From Mojavia pulchra JT2-VF2 (GTDB taxonomy: Bacteria; Cyanobacteriota; Cyanobacteriia; Cyanobacteriales; Nostocaceae): DNA of 64,000 bases. A program made the translations under genes and the position numbers. The notes beneath the pieces were generated by a model. That model made no database searches and was not told the DNA's origin. It saw only the letters and a program-made list of their open reading frames with translations. Below, one piece after another: positions 29,461 to 38,953 of this stretch. Numbering within the stretch: position 1 is the first letter of the stretch; each line of letters starts with the position of its first letter. The stretch spans positions 62,001-126,000 of the forward strand of contig JAHHHN010000014.1 of NCBI GenBank assembly GCA_019359325.1. The letters run 5' to 3'.

Positions 29461-30153
29461 ATGGTGCAACATCGTCCTCATACCATAGTGGTTTTGGCAA
29501 TGAGTGCAGATGGCAAAATAGCAGATTTCAGGCGATCGCCTGCTCGGTTTGGCTCCAGTACTGATAAAGCGCACCTGGAAAAACAAATCGCTGCCTCTGA
29601 TGCCGTTCTGTTAGGAGCCAATACCCTCCGCGCCTACGGTACTACACTAACCGTATCACATCGAACACTTTTACAACATCGAACTCAAGAGGGCAAGCCT
29701 ACCCAGCCAGTTCATATAGTCATTACACACTCTGCTAACCTCAATCCGGAAATTCACTTTTTTAAACAACCAGTTAAACGCTGGTTGCTCACAACAACAG
29801 TAGGGGCACTTTCCTGGCAAGGACGTTCAGAATTCGAGCAGATTCTGGTTTTTGAAACACCAACGGGCAAAATTGATATTCCCGCTGCTTTGCATCACCT
29901 GGCACTTCTACATATACCACGTTTAGCGGTATTAGGTGGTGGTGAGTTAGTAGCTTCAATGCTGGAATTAGATTTAATAGATGAATTGTGGTTGACAATC
30001 TGTCCGCTAATTTTAGGTGGTATTAGCGCACCTACACCCGTGGAAGGTGGGGGATTTTTAGCTCATTTAGCTCCCCATCTCCAACTTTTAGAAGTTCATA
30101 CAGTTGAGCAGGAAGTCTTTTTGCACTATCGCCTGCAACGACCAGCAGATTAG
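29461..30153 (+). CDS. RibD C-terminal-domain reductase
   Basis: This 230-residue protein matches the stand-alone reductase domain of RibD and dihydrofolate-reductase-like enzymes. It has VLAMSADGKIADFRRSPARFGS with the family start and the substrate loop, DAVLLGANTLRAYGTTL, AVLGGGELVASMLELDLIDELWLTICPLILGG and a C-terminal strand. It probably reduces the ribosylaminopyrimidine intermediate of riboflavin synthesis with NADPH, but in cyanobacteria such paralogues coexist with RibD and their role is not fixed. No other rib gene is adjacent. The start is the ATG at 29461. Confidence 0.88.
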   Translation: MVQHRPHTIVVLAMSADGKIADFRRSPARFGSSTDKAHLEKQIAASDAVLLGANTLRAYGTTLTVSHRTLLQHRTQEGKPTQPVHIVITHSANLNPEIHFFKQPVKRWLLTTTVGALSWQGRSEFEQILVFETPTGKIDIPAALHHLALLHIPRLAVLGGGELVASMLELDLIDELWLTICPLILGGISAPTPVEGGGFLAHLAPHLQLLEVHTVEQEVFLHYRLQRPAD

Positions 30154-30162
30154 ATTACCCTA

Positions 30163-30350
30163 TTAGGGATTGGGGATTGGGTATTGGGCATTGGGTATTG
30201 GATAAAGAAGACAAGGAGCATGGGGGATGGGGGGACAAGAAGCAAGAGTTAATCATGGTTCTTTCCCCTTGTCCCCTTGTCCCCTTGTCTCCCCTGCACC
30301 CTGCCCCTTCCTTCCCAGTCCCCAGCCTCCAGTCCCCAGTCCCCAATCCC
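30163..30350. repeat. Dispersed GGGGATTGG / CCCCAGTCC fold-back repeat
   Basis: The left arm has GGGATTGGGGATTGGGTATTGGG (30167-30189) and the right arm CCCAGTCCCCAGCCTCCAGT and CCCCAGTCCCCAATCCC (30317-30350). Between them is CCTTGTCCCCTTGTCCCC. It continues almost to the start of the next gene and makes part of it open by chance. Confidence 0.8.
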
Positions 30351-30363
30351 GGAAAGCTACACG

Positions 30364-31545
30364 ATGGTAGAAAAACTAAAGCCTCGCTATTCTATCGTTT
30401 GGAGCCACAAAATTGCCGAAATACCCCAATCTGCATGGGATGCTTTAGCATTGCCGCTCAAAACCCCTTTTTTGGAGTGGGAGTGGCTGAATAATCTCGA
30501 AACATCCCATAGTGCTACGGCTAAAACTGGTTGGCTACCAAATCACTTAACACTGTGGCGAGACAGAACGCTGATTGCTGCGGCCCCACTATACCTCAAA
30601 GGTCATAGCGCTGGGGAATTTGTCTTCGATCACCAATGGGCAAACTTGGCTGAACGTATTGGGGTAGAGTATTACCCGAAACTGTTGGGAATGACGCCTT
30701 TTACTCCTGCTGAAGGCTATCGGTTTTTAATTGCTACTGGAGAAGATGAGGATGAGATTACAGCTTTGATGGTGCATGAGATTGACTCTTTCTGCTCCAA
30801 GAATCGCATTTCTGGCTGTCATTTTCTCTATGTTGATCCTGAATGGCGTCTTGTATTGGAACGGCATGGCTTTACCAGTTGGTTACACCATAGCTACATT
30901 TGGGAAAATGATGGTTTTCAGGCTTTTGATGACTACTTGAATGTGTTCAATGCCAATCAGCGCCGCAATATAAAGCGAGAACGCAAAGCAGTGGAGAAGG
31001 CGGGTTTACGGTTACAACCACTAACTGGTGATCAAATCCCACAGTCTCTATTTCCTTTGATGTATCAGTTCTATGCGGATACTTGTGATAAGTTTGGCTG
31101 GTGGGGCAGTAAGTATCTGACAAAGCGGTTTTTTGAACAGCTACATCTGCATTATCGCCATCGGGTGTTGTTTTTCGCTGCATATAGTCAGCAAGATAAT
31201 CGCCATCCTCTAGGAATGTCTTTTTGTTTATTTAAGGACGACAGACTATATGGGCGCTATTGGGGCAGTTTTCAAGAGATAGATTGCTTGCATTTTGATG
31301 CTTGCTATTATGCGCCAATTGAGTGGGCGATCGCTAACAATATCCAAATTTTTGATCCTGGGGCTGGTGGACGCCACAAAAAACGTCGTGGTTTTCCTGC
31401 TAAACCTAATCATAGTTTGCACCGCTTTTACAACACACGTTTAGAACTGATTTTACGGCCTCATATCAGCGAAGTTAATCGACTGGAGCAAGAAGAAATT
31501 GAGGCGATGAATGCGGAGTTACCCTTTAGTAAACGCGATGCTTAA
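30364..31545 (+). CDS. GNAT-type acyltransferase family protein (DUF482/COG3146)
   Basis: The ATG at 30364 gives a 393-residue protein; the open frame upstream is only translated intergenic repeat. The family, annotated as GNAT or peptidoglycan-biosynthesis-like, shows TPFLEWEWLNNLE, FDHQWANLAERIGVEYYPKLLGMTPFTP, NVFNANQRRNIKRERKAVEKAG, LGMSFCLFKDDRLYGRYWGS and FDPGAGGRHKKRRGF in the usual order. It has the double-GNAT fold shared with FemAB-like enzymes. The substrate is unknown. No signal peptide is seen, so it is cytosolic. Confidence 0.85.
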   Translation: MVEKLKPRYSIVWSHKIAEIPQSAWDALALPLKTPFLEWEWLNNLETSHSATAKTGWLPNHLTLWRDRTLIAAAPLYLKGHSAGEFVFDHQWANLAERIGVEYYPKLLGMTPFTPAEGYRFLIATGEDEDEITALMVHEIDSFCSKNRISGCHFLYVDPEWRLVLERHGFTSWLHHSYIWENDGFQAFDDYLNVFNANQRRNIKRERKAVEKAGLRLQPLTGDQIPQSLFPLMYQFYADTCDKFGWWGSKYLTKRFFEQLHLHYRHRVLFFAAYSQQDNRHPLGMSFCLFKDDRLYGRYWGSFQEIDCLHFDACYYAPIEWAIANNIQIFDPGAGGRHKKRRGFPAKPNHSLHRFYNTRLELILRPHISEVNRLEQEEIEAMNAELPFSKRDA

Positions 31546-31648
31546 AAATTATAAATTACAGAATTAACAAGAACGAACCGGAAGATAGTAAAGGAAGAAT
31601 TACACTTGAAATAGAGTGTAAAAAATTTGAACAGATTTAATTTTTAGA

Positions 31649-32038
31649 ATGATTATGGATTTGATGGTAGAAGATTTAGCAGCAATTGATAACCAGCTTT
31701 CTCAACGTCATATTGACCTTGACCCTAGTGGATATTTCATTATTTACTTGGATAGAGAGGCAAAGTTAATTTATGCCAAGCATTTCACAAATGTAATTGA
31801 TGAGCGTGGTTTAGCTGTCGATCCAGAAACGGGGAAGGTGATTCCCGCTAGAGGTAAAGTAGAACGCACTCACACGACGGTGTTCAGTGCTAGGACAGCA
31901 AAGGAACTTTGCGTAAAAATATTTGAAGAAACTCAGCCCTGTCCGGTGACTCTGTTAGACCATGCAGCTTATTTGGGTCGGGAATTTGTCCGAGCTGAGG
32001 TTGCTTTAGTAACAGGGCAAGAGTACGTTCAAGATTAA
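31649..32038 (+). CDS. DUF4346 domain protein
   Basis: This 129-residue protein is, to my recognition, a DUF4346 member. It has YFIIYLDREAKLIYAKHFTN, DPETGKVIPARGKVERTHTTVFSARTAKELCVKIFEE and LLDHAAYLGREFVRAEVAL. The domain occurs widely in cyanobacteria and some archaea and has no established activity. Two ATGs (31649 and 31655) are possible starts. It stands 100 bp after the acyltransferase gene on the same strand and ends at a clear hairpin. Confidence 0.75.
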   Translation: MIMDLMVEDLAAIDNQLSQRHIDLDPSGYFIIYLDREAKLIYAKHFTNVIDERGLAVDPETGKVIPARGKVERTHTTVFSARTAKELCVKIFEETQPCPVTLLDHAAYLGREFVRAEVALVTGQEYVQD

Positions 32039-32073
32039 ACCTATGAGCAAATTTGTAATTGCTAAACAGTGAA

Positions 32074-32115
32074 CAGTAATCAGTTAACAGTTAATAGGCT
32101 GATAACTGATTACTG
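32074..32115. terminator. Hairpin between convergent genes
   Basis: CAGTAATCAGTTA (32074-32086) and TAACTGATTACTG (32103-32115) are exact reverse complements, a 13-bp stem with a 16-nt loop, followed by TTT. It lies between DUF4346 and psb32 and could end transcription from both sides. Confidence 0.75.
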
Positions 32116-32141
32116 TTTGCTGACAGCTGATTACGGATCAA

Positions 32142-32879
32142 TTAGCCATTATTAGAAGGTTGATTAACTTGATAGAGGTAGTAAGTTGCCATAGGGATAA
32201 TGGTAGCGGCAATTAACAGTCCTACTACCCAAGCAGTTGCATTACCTTGGTCGGTTTCTTCTGCTTTTTTGAATGTGCCTTCTACCTGCACATTGTCAGC
32301 AATTTGGGGTGGGCCAGGATCGGGTTTACCGGAGAGGACGGCAACTAGGCGATCGCCCGCATCTAGAAATGCTTGGTTGTATTTGTTACCATTACGCAAC
32401 GGTGCCATGACTGTTTCCGAAGCGACGCTCTCGGCTATAGAATCTGACAGCAAGGATTTAACTTTATCTCCGGTGATAATGGCGGTTCCATTAGTAACTG
32501 TGTCAATTACTAATAAGGCTTGATTAGCTTGTGCTTCTTTTGTGGGAAACCATTTTTCAAACAATGCTTTAGCGAAACTTTCTGGTGTTTCTCCATAGTC
32601 GAGTCGGCGAATGGTGACAATTCTCGCTTCGTATCCAGTTTGCTTTGCCAAATCCTCTAAAGTGCTGCTAATCTTCCCTTCATTGATACGGCTGATAACT
32701 TCTCCTTGATCTATAACCCAAGTGCCATTGCCTGCTGAGAGGTTGGGTATTTGATATACGCCTGTGGCTAATGCAGGTGTAACCATTAGCCAAGAAGCTA
32801 AAATGAGCATTACCGATGGCAAAATGAGCTTAATAAAGTGTTTTTGAATGCTAAATACTTGGTTGAGGAGCTGTTTCAT
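32142..32879 (-). CDS. psb32: Psb32-like photosystem II repair protein (TPM domain)
   Basis: Psb32 protects photosystem II and speeds its recovery from photodamage at the thylakoid. From the ATG at 32877-32879 the protein has an N-terminal signal or anchor helix (IKLILPSVMLILASWLMVTPALA). A TPM domain (about 35-190) follows with GTWVIDQGEVISRINEGKISSTL, YEARIVTIRRLDYGETPESFA and NQALLVIDTVTNGTAIITGDKV. A C-terminal membrane helix (WVVGLLIAATIIPMATYYLY) ends it. This layout matches Psb32/TLP18.3. The upstream start at 32909 would add ten residues and is less likely. Confidence 0.85.
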   Translation of the reverse strand: MKQLLNQVFSIQKHFIKLILPSVMLILASWLMVTPALATGVYQIPNLSAGNGTWVIDQGEVISRINEGKISSTLEDLAKQTGYEARIVTIRRLDYGETPESFAKALFEKWFPTKEAQANQALLVIDTVTNGTAIITGDKVKSLLSDSIAESVASETVMAPLRNGNKYNQAFLDAGDRLVAVLSGKPDPGPPQIADNVQVEGTFKKAEETDQGNATAWVVGLLIAATIIPMATYYLYQVNQPSNNG

Positions 32880-33030
32880 TGGATAAACCTTAAGACAGAC
32901 TTGCACCAAAAATACTACACAACCGCTGTCAAAATCACCTGGTCTATAGCTTTTTGCGCTTTGAAGTTTTAGTTACATCTAAAAGATAGGTTTGATACTC
33001 GAAGTTTTTTATGGCTCAAACTAGAAATAC

Positions 33031-33711
33031 ATGACTATCATCCTAACTAACGACGACGGTATCGACGCTCCTGGTATTAAAGCGCTGCTTAAAGCTGTCA
33101 ACGGTAAAAATGTGATTATCGCCGCGCCAAAAGACCATCAATCTGGCTGTGGGCATCAAGTCACCACCACTCGTGCCATCAACCTCCAGCGCCGTTCAAA
33201 GACTGAGTATGCGATCGCAGGTACTCCGGCTGATTGTGTGAGAATTGCCATATCACAAATTTGCGAAGATGCCCAATTTGTGTTGTCAGGGATCAATGCT
33301 GGGGGCAACTTAGGCGTAGATGCTTATATTTCCGGTACTGTTGCTGCTGTACGAGAAGCTGCAATGAACGGGATTCCAGGAATTGCCATCTCTCACTATC
33401 GCAAAGCCAAGCAAAATTTTGGCTGGGAACTGGCTGCTAAATTCACTGCTGGAGTATTAGCTGACTTACTCCAGCGTCCTCTAGAACCAGGAAACTTTTG
33501 GAATGTGAATCTACCTCATCTGCAACCCGGAGAACCTGCACCTGAGTTGGTGTTTTGCCAACCCTGCACCAAGCCTTTACCCGTCAACTACCGTGTTGAG
33601 GGCAATGATTTTTATTATGTAGGAGAATATGGCAAACGCGATCGCACTCCAGGTAGCGATGTAGATGTATGTTTTTCTGGCAACATCGCTGTTACCAAAT
33701 TAAAAGTTTAA
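33031..33711 (+). CDS. surE: 5'/3'-nucleotidase SurE
   Basis: SurE removes phosphate from nucleoside monophosphates and is used in stationary-phase survival and nucleotide balance. The family's metal motif ILTNDDGIDAPGI is at the N-terminus, then APKDHQSGCGHQVT, GTPADCVRIA and SGINAGGNLGVDAYISGTVAAVREAAMNGIPGIAIS. Length (226) is normal. The start is the ATG at 33031. The gene ends 16 bp before the convergent small gene. Confidence 0.96.
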   Translation: MTIILTNDDGIDAPGIKALLKAVNGKNVIIAAPKDHQSGCGHQVTTTRAINLQRRSKTEYAIAGTPADCVRIAISQICEDAQFVLSGINAGGNLGVDAYISGTVAAVREAAMNGIPGIAISHYRKAKQNFGWELAAKFTAGVLADLLQRPLEPGNFWNVNLPHLQPGEPAPELVFCQPCTKPLPVNYRVEGNDFYYVGEYGKRDRTPGSDVDVCFSGNIAVTKLKV

Positions 33712-33727
33712 TTATTGAACCGCATAC

Positions 33728-34060
33728 TTACTCATCTGGCCCTTGAAGCATTGACATCAGCTTATCTAGCGTTTGTGTCAATTGGCTAAGTTTTTGTAAT
33801 GAATTATCCTGAGAATCAGCGAGAGTCTGTACAGCATCACACAATGCGAAGATTTGATAACCCTGCTGCTGTAACTGCTGTCCTTGAGCTTCAACTTGCA
33901 CGCTAAGAGTCTCCAACCTTTGTGCGAGACTTTCAATTGTCTCCGTAGTGGAGAGTACTGCTTCGCCAATTTGCTCAACAATCGATTCCAAGCGACTGAT
34001 CTTTACTTCGACTCCTGTGGAAATCATTTCTTTACCACCCCGATCTTGAGAAATCATCAT
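33728..34060 (-). CDS. Hypothetical coiled-coil protein
   Basis: This 110-residue protein is mostly one predicted coiled coil: repeated heptad patterns in RLESIVEQIGEAVLSTTETIESLAQRLETLSVQVEAQGQQLQQQG and in SLQKLSQLTQTLDKLMSML. It is Gln- and Leu-rich with one Cys and no membrane helix. Start is ATG at 34058-34060, with another at 34022. I cannot name a family, and such proteins may be structural or oligomerising partners. Confidence 0.6.
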   Translation of the reverse strand: MMISQDRGGKEMISTGVEVKISRLESIVEQIGEAVLSTTETIESLAQRLETLSVQVEAQGQQLQQQGYQIFALCDAVQTLADSQDNSLQKLSQLTQTLDKLMSMLQGPDE

Positions 34061-34546
34061 AGTAATATCACTATTATTCTTGAATAATTTAATATACGTA
34101 TAGCTACCAGATGGCTGCCACCCTGCATCCGTAATTTATTATTTTTTACTTTGCATTCTCATACCAGTTCTGTATGAGATAAATATATTTACTTTACGTA
34201 ACTTAGTAATTTAGCAACCTTAATTCTCATTTACCATCTACTTTCTAGATGCGTTACCTGATGATTTTTACCATCAAATTCGTCCTTTAGTGCCTGTGTA
34301 TTTTCTTCGTGCTATGGCTATCTCCCACCCACTAATTAAATTGTAGTAAATTATACTAATTTTTTTTAGTAATGATGAGCCAATCCTTATATAAGTTATT
34401 TGATCAACTTTATCTTAAAAATATAAAAAATCAGGATATTGGGAATCTTATTAAAGATTAAGTAAAATTACGGTACAAGTGTATTAATTTTAATAGGGTT
34501 GAGTTTATATTCAATTAAAGCTAAGTGATCCTCGATATTAGCCTGG
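34061..34546. other. AT-rich intergenic region
   Basis: The region holds the promoters of the divergent coiled-coil and sugar-transferase genes. The part from 34330 to 34480 is very AT-rich. I see no gene, RNA signature or strong inverted repeat. Confidence 0.35.
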
Positions 34547-35227
34547 ATGATGTACACTACAACATTACACAGTAATTTTAAAAATGCCACTTCTACAGCT
34601 TGGGAATTACAATTTACTCCTCACCCCTCGCTACAATCTAAATTTAAACGTTGTCTAGATATTTTAGGCAGCTTGGTAGGGCTATTGATTCTGGCGATTG
34701 TATTTGTGCCGATCGCGATTGCTATTAAAATCGATAGTCCAGGCCCAATTTTTTTCACTCAAGAACGCTATGGGCTTCAAGGACGCTCATTTCGTATCCG
34801 TAAATTCCGTTCAATGGTTAGTAATGCGGAAGAATTAAAAACTTTAGTCAAAAATGAGGCTAACGGACTTATATTTAAAAATAAAAATGACTTTCGAGTA
34901 ACTAAGGTAGGTAGCTTCTTGAGACGCACTAGTTTAGATGAACTACCTCAATTTTGGAATGTCTTAGTAGGAGAAATGAGTTTAGTCGGAACGCGTCCAC
35001 CGACGGCTGATGAAGTGGTGAACTACACACCCCACCACTGGCAACGTTTAAATGTTAAACCTGGCTTAACTGGTGAATGGCAAGTGAACGGTCGTTCTCA
35101 AGTGACAGATTTTGAACAAATAGTTGATTTAGACTTGCGTTATCAAAAAAATTGGCATTTATTTTATGACTTATTGTTGATTAGTAAAACCATTTACGTA
35201 ATATTTGCTAGAAAAGGAGCTTTTTAA
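34547..35227 (+). CDS. Sugar transferase (polyprenyl-phosphate hexose-1-phosphate transferase)
   Basis: The protein starts polysaccharide repeat assembly by moving a sugar phosphate from a UDP-sugar to the lipid carrier. It has a hydrophobic re-entrant segment (about residues 40-63), then FTQERYGLQGRSFRIRKFRSM, LRRTSLDELPQFWNVLVGEMSLVGTRPPT and KPGLTGEWQVNGRSQ. These are the core motifs of the WbaP/PglC-type catalytic domain. At 226 residues it is the short form without extra N-terminal helices. Nostoc HepC is of similar type, but I have no direct evidence that this is the same gene. Confidence 0.92.
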   Translation: MMYTTTLHSNFKNATSTAWELQFTPHPSLQSKFKRCLDILGSLVGLLILAIVFVPIAIAIKIDSPGPIFFTQERYGLQGRSFRIRKFRSMVSNAEELKTLVKNEANGLIFKNKNDFRVTKVGSFLRRTSLDELPQFWNVLVGEMSLVGTRPPTADEVVNYTPHHWQRLNVKPGLTGEWQVNGRSQVTDFEQIVDLDLRYQKNWHLFYDLLLISKTIYVIFARKGAF

Positions 35228-35333
35228 AGACATTAATTCAAAATTTATCCGTTGCGTGAAGCACAAAGTCACAGGTTTTAAGGCATAAGGCAGAAGAATA
35301 ATTTCTGTGCGGAGTGGCTCCGACTCTGCTTAG

Positions 35334-35365
35334 TTTTAGTCGGGGGTTTAAATCCCCGACTAAAA
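35334..35365. terminator. Strong hairpin after the sugar transferase
   Basis: TTTTAGTCGGGG and CCCCGACTAAAA form a perfect 12-bp stem around GTTTAAAT. It lies about 105 bp after the gene and before the convergent HupE-like gene, so it can act as a bidirectional terminator. This is also a known cyanobacterial repeat type. Confidence 0.65.
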
Positions 35366-35523
35366 AATGTCTTTAATTCTAAATTTTGAATTTGGAATTT
35401 TGAATTGTTAATGATGCCATGCAAGTCTGAAAAATCGATTGTTTCATTGAGCGCTGATTGGTAAAATACTGGACTTAACTATTCTCCAACAATAAAACAA
35501 TGGACTATAAAAACTTCTGTTAT

Positions 35524-36159
35524 TTACATTATTGCTCTGATTGAGTTACTCAAAAATACGATACCACAAGCAGCAAAAGCTAAACTAATCAAGCTAATTT
35601 TACTCGGTAATATTTGATTAATTTCTCTGGCGCTCATAATCAGCACACACTGAGTTAAGGTAACGCCAAGCACATAGACTACCAAGGGCAGTATTCCAGC
35701 CCCAACGATGAATTCAGCATTAGCATAACCATGAAATAAACCAGCCAGCGCCCCCAACAATGAGAGTAATATCAAGTTTGGTTGTTTTGACATCAGCATG
35801 ACGCCAATGGCCACAGTAGAAATTGCGATCGCTATGTCTGCACCTGCTAAATTCATATAGAAGAAATGAACTGCTGTGCCAAAGACTGCTGCTAAAACAA
35901 AAGATGCAGCGATCAAAGCACCACGAGCAATCCCAGCAGAAAGTAAGCCAATAGCTACAATACTAGCCAAACGATCCAAGCTAATTACGGGATCTGCTAT
36001 TCCCCACAACAAGCCTTCCCAACAATTAGAAATAGACTCATGACCGTGGAATCCACTTAGTGAACTCAGTACGCTAATTAAGGCTAGAACCGCGATCGCC
36101 CCAAGATGGCGATGCTTTAATGCGGTAGTAGAAGGTGATAACTCAATTGCCAACATCAA
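35524..36159 (-). CDS. HupE/UreJ-family membrane protein with altered metal motifs
   Basis: This 211-residue, roughly six-helix membrane protein belongs to the HupE/UreJ family of nickel/cobalt transporters. Family members carry HPxxxxDH in the second helix and FHGxAxGE later. Here the first motif is Asp56-Pro57-(VISL)-Asp62-Arg63, so both histidines are replaced, and the second is FHGYANAE. The rest (SIVAIGLLSAGIARGAL, VVYVLGVTLTQCVL) keeps the fold. Metal transport by the family mechanism is therefore uncertain. No urease or hydrogenase gene is in this window. Confidence 0.78.
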   Translation of the reverse strand: MMLAIELSPSTTALKHRHLGAIAVLALISVLSSLSGFHGHESISNCWEGLLWGIADPVISLDRLASIVAIGLLSAGIARGALIAASFVLAAVFGTAVHFFYMNLAGADIAIAISTVAIGVMLMSKQPNLILLSLLGALAGLFHGYANAEFIVGAGILPLVVYVLGVTLTQCVLIMSAREINQILPSKISLISLAFAACGIVFLSNSIRAIM

Positions 36160-36212
36160 TTTATACCAAATCAGTTTTTTGGTAATTTATACTACCCGAA
36201 TCCGATAAGAAA

Positions 36213-37964
36213 CTAACGTAGTAATTCCTCTACTTGATGCTGGCTCCATAAAGTTCTGTAAAGACCCTGTTGTTGCAAGAGTTCTAAATGATTGCCAATC
36301 TGGACAATTTTTCCTTTGTCCATCACAAAAATCCGGTCAGCGGCGGCCGCTGCTGACAATTGATGAGTGATAAAAACGACAGTTTTTCTTTCAGTGCCAC
36401 TGGAGAGATTTTTGAGGATTTGTGTGGCCGTTTGATTATCAACACTGGAGAGGGCATCATCCAAAATTAACACGGGGGCATCAACTAGCATGGCTCTAGC
36501 CAAAGCAGTACGTTGCCGTTGCCCACCAGAAAGAGTAATACCACGCTCACCAACTATTGTTTCGTATTGTTGCGGAAAATTGTTAATCTCTGAGTGAACC
36601 TGGGCAAGTTGAGCCACTGTTTCTACATCTTCTTGTTCCCTGTCTGGTTCACCATAGCGGATATTATTTTTGATTGTGGTACTAAACAAAAAGCTATCTT
36701 GTGGGACGTAGGCGATCGCACCTCGTAAATCTGCTAATGCTATCTTCGTAATGTCCAACTCATCTAAAAATAATTGCCCTGGCTCAATATCTAATAAGCG
36801 GGGTAAAGCATTCGCCAAAGTAGTTTTCCCAGAACCGATGGCCCCCACAATTGCCACTGTTTCCCCAGGATTGATCGTAAAGCTAACATTGTCTAAAGCA
36901 GGGGTAGTAGAACCTGGGTAAGAATAGCTGAAATTTTTTGCTGTAAGTGACCCTTTAACTTCAGCTTTGGATAGATGAATAACATCGGTTGTATCTTCAA
37001 TCTTCGGTGTGACAGAGAGAATCGCCTCTAGACGATCAATACTTACCTCACCTCGTTGGTAGGCAGTAATTGTGAATCCTAATAAAGCAGTGGGGAAAAC
37101 CAGACGCTCTACATAAATTAATAGCGCTAAAAAATCTCCAACAGCCAAGGTTCCAGCAGAAATTCGTGTTGCTCCTAGCCAGAGTATGATGAGCGAACTG
37201 ATATTAGCGAGTCCGCCAATGAGTGGAAACAGTGTATTTCTGCTTTTCGCCAGTTCTAAGTTAGCCTTCAATAGCTGTTGATTCTTCTTGGCAAAGGCTC
37301 GACGCTCGTTTTCTTCTTGGGCGTAGATTTTAATTAATGCAATGCCACTGATATCTTCTTGGATGAGTTCACTGATGTCAGAAAGTTGCTCTTGTACGAC
37401 TGTTTGTTGTTGGCGTAAACGATTACTAAAAAGATGCACCAAAAAGAACATCAAGGGATATACTGCCAAGGAAACTAATGTCAGATCCACACTAATTAGT
37501 AGCATTACTGGCAGTGTCAGAGCATAAGCAAACAATGTATTTGCTAGACTCAGTACTGCAAAACCCAACAACCGCTTGATATTCTCCACATCACTGGTAG
37601 CCCTACTAATCAAATCACCAATGGTATTGCTGGCAAAATAAGCAGGCTCCAATTTAAGTAAGTGTTCAAAAATCCGCTGTTTCAGGTCAAATTCTACCGC
37701 GCGTCCCACTCCAAACAGCCAAATGCGCGAAGCCATGCGGATGAGCCACATCGCTGAACTGAGCAAGATGATTATTACTACATAATGTAGTATTTCATAC
37801 CAGCTAAAAGTTTTTGAAAGTTTCTCAACACAAGCGCGAATCAACCAAGGTATATAAACACCCAATCCATTTACAGTTAACAAAGCAAGAATGCCGAAAG
37901 TAGCTTCCTGCCAATGGGGACGCAGGTAAGCACCGAGTTTAGCAAGTCGTCGAGAATTTGCCAT
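36213..37964 (-). CDS. ABC transporter, fused membrane and ATPase domains
   Basis: The 583-residue half-transporter has a type I exporter membrane domain (residues about 15-310, six helices, with the motif SRATSDVENIKRLLGF) and a nucleotide-binding domain. The latter has Walker A GAIGSGKTT, Q-loop YVPQDSFLF, signature LSGGQRQR, Walker B VLILDDALSSVD and the H-loop THQ. Such MsbA/MdlB-like homodimers export lipids, peptides or drugs; no substrate gene is near. ATG at 37962-37964. The HupE-like gene starts 53 bp downstream on the same strand, so co-transcription is possible. Confidence 0.93.
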   Translation of the reverse strand: MANSRRLAKLGAYLRPHWQEATFGILALLTVNGLGVYIPWLIRACVEKLSKTFSWYEILHYVVIIILLSSAMWLIRMASRIWLFGVGRAVEFDLKQRIFEHLLKLEPAYFASNTIGDLISRATSDVENIKRLLGFAVLSLANTLFAYALTLPVMLLISVDLTLVSLAVYPLMFFLVHLFSNRLRQQQTVVQEQLSDISELIQEDISGIALIKIYAQEENERRAFAKKNQQLLKANLELAKSRNTLFPLIGGLANISSLIILWLGATRISAGTLAVGDFLALLIYVERLVFPTALLGFTITAYQRGEVSIDRLEAILSVTPKIEDTTDVIHLSKAEVKGSLTAKNFSYSYPGSTTPALDNVSFTINPGETVAIVGAIGSGKTTLANALPRLLDIEPGQLFLDELDITKIALADLRGAIAYVPQDSFLFSTTIKNNIRYGEPDREQEDVETVAQLAQVHSEINNFPQQYETIVGERGITLSGGQRQRTALARAMLVDAPVLILDDALSSVDNQTATQILKNLSSGTERKTVVFITHQLSAAAAADRIFVMDKGKIVQIGNHLELLQQQGLYRTLWSQHQVEELLR

Positions 37965-38221
37965 GCAAATACTTTTGAGAAGTTACCATTCTAGACCAAC
38001 TACTGAGCAGTCTAGGCTTATCAGAAGTTCAGCAGCCCGCCCTACACAACTCAACAAATAAGTCGCTTTAAGAAAGCGGGAGCCGCCCACTCTATGAGAA
38101 GCCGCTCCGTATCTACAGGACGCCTACTCAAACTTCTCTCATTTTGCCAGAAATAAAAGTTTAAATAAGGCCAGCCACCAGTCCAGAGCGCTTTGGCCTT
38201 TTTATTGTTAACTTTTTAGGC

Positions 38222-38953
38222 TTAAGACTGGCGACCACGCAAGAAAAAGTAAATCTGGTTGAGATAACTTTCCCAGACTTGCGTTGTTAATTGCAGGGTT
38301 TCTGCACTCGGTACAAAGTCCTCAAGTCGTAAACCGCGAGCTCTAATGTCCTGAGGATTTTGCAACAGGTAAGGCGGAACTTGAACTCCCAAAGAATTAA
38401 ATGCTATATTTGCCCGTCCCAGATTTTCACCAAGGATACTATCCCCTACTACATCTGAAATGTTGGGGGTAGTTTGCGGCCCTAAAGCCACTAGGGTTTC
38501 AGATGGGGAAGCCGCTGATCCTAAAGAAGAGGCTAGACGGAAATTCTGGACAATTACCGGAGTTGCTAGCTGAGTATCACCCACCATTGCGATCGGCGCT
38601 CTAACCAGAAAGTAGGCAATAGCTGGTGTACTTGCTAACAGCAAAACTGTTAGTGCCCAGCCCAGCAAGTATCCTCCTGGCTTGTCTATTCCACCTCCCT
38701 TGATTCGCTGGGCAGCAAAAATTAACATCAAAATCGATGCTCCCAGCGGTCTGAGCGGAAATGATACCAACCTCCACAAAGAAGCCACAGCTGGTTCAGC
38801 GGGGTTAATAAATGCCAACGCTAGAACGATAAACAGAATGACTAGGAGTAAACGCCCTACAAAATTCCCTGTCGGATAAAATCGTTGGAACAGAGAGTAT
38901 ACAATGGTACCAATTAAGAGCCACAGCAGTACCCGGCTTAGCAGTAGAAACAT
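38222..38953 (-). CDS. Hypothetical membrane protein
   Basis: This 243-residue protein has about four hydrophobic helices in its first half: FLLLSRVLLWLLIGTIVY, LLVILFIVLALAFI, PLGASILMLIFA and LLGWALTVLLLASTPAIAYF. The second half (about 120-243) is a soluble part with VGDTQLATPVIVQNFRLASS and PYLLQNPQDIRARGL. I recognise no catalytic motif. It is a cyanobacterial protein of unknown role. The upstream region to 38990 carries its promoter, divergent from galE. Confidence 0.7.
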   Translation of the reverse strand: MFLLLSRVLLWLLIGTIVYSLFQRFYPTGNFVGRLLLVILFIVLALAFINPAEPAVASLWRLVSFPLRPLGASILMLIFAAQRIKGGGIDKPGGYLLGWALTVLLLASTPAIAYFLVRAPIAMVGDTQLATPVIVQNFRLASSLGSAASPSETLVALGPQTTPNISDVVGDSILGENLGRANIAFNSLGVQVPPYLLQNPQDIRARGLRLEDFVPSAETLQLTTQVWESYLNQIYFFLRGRQS

